The position numbers and the translations under genes were made by a program. The notes under the pieces were generated by a model. That model was not told where the DNA came from, did no database searches, and saw only the letters and a program-made list of their open reading frames with translations. A stretch of DNA of 7,127 nucleotides from Akkermansia muciniphila. Its GTDB lineage: Bacteria; Pseudomonadota; Gammaproteobacteria; Burkholderiales; Burkholderiaceae_C. Of the stretch, positions 5,851 to 7,127 are shown piece after piece (the stretch's first letter is position 1; each line of letters opens with the position of its first letter). The DNA is taken from the NCBI GenBank assembly GCA_943327015.2, contig CALPVM020000121.1:1-7127 (forward strand), given 5' to 3'.

Positions 5851-6795
5851 ATGAAAAAATCTTTTTTTAACTGGCTTGCAGCTTGTTTGTTGGCCTTTTC
5901 ATTTCTGCCTGTAAGTGCTTTCGCTTCGGGTTACACCCAAACACGTTACCCCATTGTGCTGGTACATGGCTTGTTGGGTTTTGATAACATCGGTCCAGTA
6001 GATTACTTTTACGGTGTTACTTCAGCCTTGCGTCGAGATGGTGCAAAAGTTTATGTCGTGCAAGTGTCGGCAGCCAACAGCACTGAAGTGCGTGGCGAGC
6101 AACTGGTTAACCAAATCAAGCAAATATTGGCCGTTTCTGGCGCAGCTAAAGTTAATCTGATCGGGCACAGCCACGGTTCTCCTACATCACGTTATGCGGC
6201 TTCTATTCGTCCTGACTTGGTCGCTTCGGTTACTTCTGTGGGTGGCGTTAACAAGGGTTCTGCTGTAGCTGACCTTATTTTGGGAGTGGCGCCTGCTGGC
6301 TCTGTTACACGTTCTGCTTTAGAAACTGCGGTTAATGGTTTAGCCAAAGTTATCAGCTTTTTGACAGGTGGTTCAAGTTTGCAACAGGCTTCTATTGAAG
6401 CTGCTAAGTCTTTAAGCACTGCAGGCACACTCAAGTTCAATGCTACCCACCCTCAAGGTGTGCCTACCACAGCTTGTGGCGAAGGTGCTTACAGTGTTAC
6501 CAAAGGTGCACACAAAGTAAACTATTACTCATGGAGTGGTGCCAAAACCATGACTAACCTGCTTGACATTTCTGACCCCGCATTGGCTTTGACATCCTTG
6601 GCTTTTGGCGGTGCTAAGAATGATGGTTTGGTATCCAGCTGTTCTTCACGTCTGGGTCGTGTTATTCGTGACGACTACGCCATGAACCACTTGGACGAGG
6701 TTAATCAAGCTATTGGATTGGTGAATATTTTTGAAACCAATCCTGTTACGGTGTTTCGTCAACAGGCTAATCGTTTGAAGCTGGCTGGTTTGTAA
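5851..6795 (+). CDS. secreted triacylglycerol lipase, family I.1
   Basis: This enzyme hydrolyses long-chain triacylglycerols outside the cell. From ATG 5851 it has 314 residues: a Sec signal peptide (KK at 2-3, hydrophobic core, cleavage after A24-F-A26) and a mature lipase of about 288. It resembles Pseudomonas aeruginosa LipA throughout: YPIVLVHGLLGFDNI with the oxyanion loop (H39-G40), GHSHG with nucleophile S107, acid D258 in NDGLV, and base H280 in MNHLDEVNQ. Likely calcium ligands are D239, D282, Q286 and L290, and the family's disulfide is C209-C264. The tail FRQQANRLKLAGL is typical. Start 5851 was chosen over the in-frame ATG 5785 because it gives a normal signal peptide and has GGAG at 6-nt spacing; 5785 also has a good Shine-Dalgarno and would add 22 residues. 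Such lipases usually need the Lif foldase and leave by type II secretion. gspF lies upstream, but no lif gene follows. Confidence 0.95.
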   Translation: MKKSFFNWLAACLLAFSFLPVSAFASGYTQTRYPIVLVHGLLGFDNIGPVDYFYGVTSALRRDGAKVYVVQVSAANSTEVRGEQLVNQIKQILAVSGAAKVNLIGHSHGSPTSRYAASIRPDLVASVTSVGGVNKGSAVADLILGVAPAGSVTRSALETAVNGLAKVISFLTGGSSLQQASIEAAKSLSTAGTLKFNATHPQGVPTTACGEGAYSVTKGAHKVNYYSWSGAKTMTNLLDISDPALALTSLAFGGAKNDGLVSSCSSRLGRVIRDDYAMNHLDEVNQAIGLVNIFETNPVTVFRQQANRLKLAGL

Positions 6796-6803
6796 TCCAG
6801 TAA

Positions 6804-6835
6804 TTCTGTAGTTCTGTAGTTCTGTAGTTCTGTAG
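6804..6835. repeat. tandem repeat, four copies of TTCTGTAG
   Basis: Four perfect head-to-tail copies of the 8-mer begin 9 bp after the lipase stop codon and run up to the terminator stem. The unit is neither a codon multiple nor part of a gene. It would be transcribed as the 3' untranslated part of the lipase mRNA. Confidence 0.95.
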
Positions 6836-6838
6836 TTG

Positions 6839-6873
6839 CGGTAACCTGATCATTATTGGGTTACCGTTTTTTT
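6839..6873 (+). terminator. intrinsic terminator of the lipase gene
   Basis: A perfect 8-bp stem, CGGTAACC (6839-6846) with GGTTACCG (6859-6866), has a 12-nt loop and is followed at once by seven Ts (6867-6873). The T-rich tract then continues as a GTTTTT repeat. This is a textbook rho-independent terminator for the plus strand. Confidence 0.92.
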
Positions 6874-6897
6874 GTTTTTGTTTTTGTTTTTGTTTTT
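6874..6897. repeat. tandem repeat, four copies of GTTTTT
   Basis: Four perfect copies of the 6-mer directly extend the U-tract of the lipase terminator, followed by GG. It may have arisen by slippage from the terminator's T-run. Confidence 0.95.
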
Positions 6898-6905
6898 GGT
6901 CTTGG

Positions 6906-6930
6906 TTTGCTTTGCTTTGCTTTGCTTTGC
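6906..6930. repeat. tandem repeat, five copies of TTTGC
   Basis: Five perfect copies of the 5-mer, 8 bp after the GTTTTT array. TTGCTTTGC inside it (6907-6915) is complementary to GCAAAGCAA at 7010-7018, so it could fold with the region before the next gene. Confidence 0.95.
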
Positions 6931-7086
6931 AATCGTACCGCTGATGATGGGGCAATATAGAGCAAAAACAAAACATACTCGTTGCGGGTTCAAAAGCAAT
7001 CACAAAACCGCAAAGCAAGTCAGTCCAATGTAAGTGCTCGGCAGGATGATTGTTGCATTATTAATAGCAACTAAGGAGACTAGCCT

Positions 7087-7127
7087 GTGAGTAATTCATC
7101 TTCTGCAATTGAATCGGTATTGGTTGA
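7087..7127 (+). CDS. acs: N-terminal fragment, probable acetyl-CoA synthetase
   Basis: A GTG start at 7087 is preceded by a near-perfect Shine-Dalgarno, TAAGGAG (7072-7078), at 8-nt spacing. The frame stays open to the window edge, giving 13 full codons, MSNSSSAIESVLV, with the next codon beginning GA. Betaproteobacterial acetyl-CoA synthetases commonly open with an S-AIESVL-type sequence followed by a glutamine- or glutamate-rich stretch, which is why I suggest acs (acetate + ATP + CoA to acetyl-CoA). That a gene starts here is well supported by the ribosome-binding site; the identity rests on about eight residues and is tentative. Confidence 0.5.
   Translation, partial: MSNSSSAIESVLV

Noticed and set aside
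6804..6930. CRISPR-like array
   Set aside because: The repeats are 5-8 bp, directly adjacent, without spacers and of three different sequences.
6767..7018. Minus-strand frame of 83 codons with QKQKQK-type repeats
   Set aside because: It only translates the GTTTTT and TTTGC arrays and the end of the lipase backwards; no ribosome-binding site or protein-like composition.
7036..7060. Sigma-54 style -24/-12 promoter before the last gene
   Set aside because: There are GG and TTGC elements, but the required GG-N10-GC spacing is not met for any pair.

Overview
This window looks like ordinary chromosomal DNA from a proteobacterium of moderate G+C, with mostly short gene spacing. A betaproteobacterium is my best guess. 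The reasons are the style of the PyrD, RpiA and GspF proteins and a last, truncated reading frame whose first residues resemble betaproteobacterial acetyl-CoA synthetase. That placement is inference. I see no insertion sequence, phage gene, CRISPR array, tRNA or rRNA.

Layout. Positions 2-79 hold the C-terminal end of an unidentified plus-strand gene. A two-gene minus-strand unit follows: a membrane-anchored alpha/beta hydrolase (892-1911), then a PilZ-domain protein carrying both c-di-GMP-binding motifs (167-853). Divergent from it is a small plus-strand lipoprotein gene (2040-2525). It converges with pyrD (2542-3594, minus), which makes orotate for pyrimidine synthesis. pyrD is divergent from rpiA (3645-4388, plus), which makes ribose 5-phosphate. 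The two genes share a 50-bp gap, and both feed nucleotide synthesis. rpiA converges on gspF (4405-5622, minus), the inner-membrane platform protein of a type II secretion system. Divergent from gspF is a secreted true lipase of family I.1 (5851-6795, plus), with a signal peptide, catalytic triad, disulfide cysteines and calcium ligands. The window ends in the start of a probable acs gene (7087 onward).

Genes working together. Family I.1 lipases are normally exported by Sec, folded by the Lif chaperone and released by the type II system. A lipase divergent from gspF is therefore a sensible pairing, but no lif gene follows the lipase here. Lipase, a fatty-acid or acetate-activating enzyme (if the last frame is acs) and a second hydrolase fit an organism that lives partly on lipids. 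This is inference.

The least ordinary parts are non-coding. The gspF-lipase gap holds four inverted repeats in a row, each separated by exactly two bases (5644-5749). Next comes a 9-bp complementary pair that would join the Shine-Dalgarno regions of two alternative in-frame lipase starts (5770-5843). Downstream of the lipase, three unrelated short tandem repeats flank and merge with a strong intrinsic terminator (6804-6930). I found no convincing new multi-gene system. The lipase leader is the best candidate for something undescribed.
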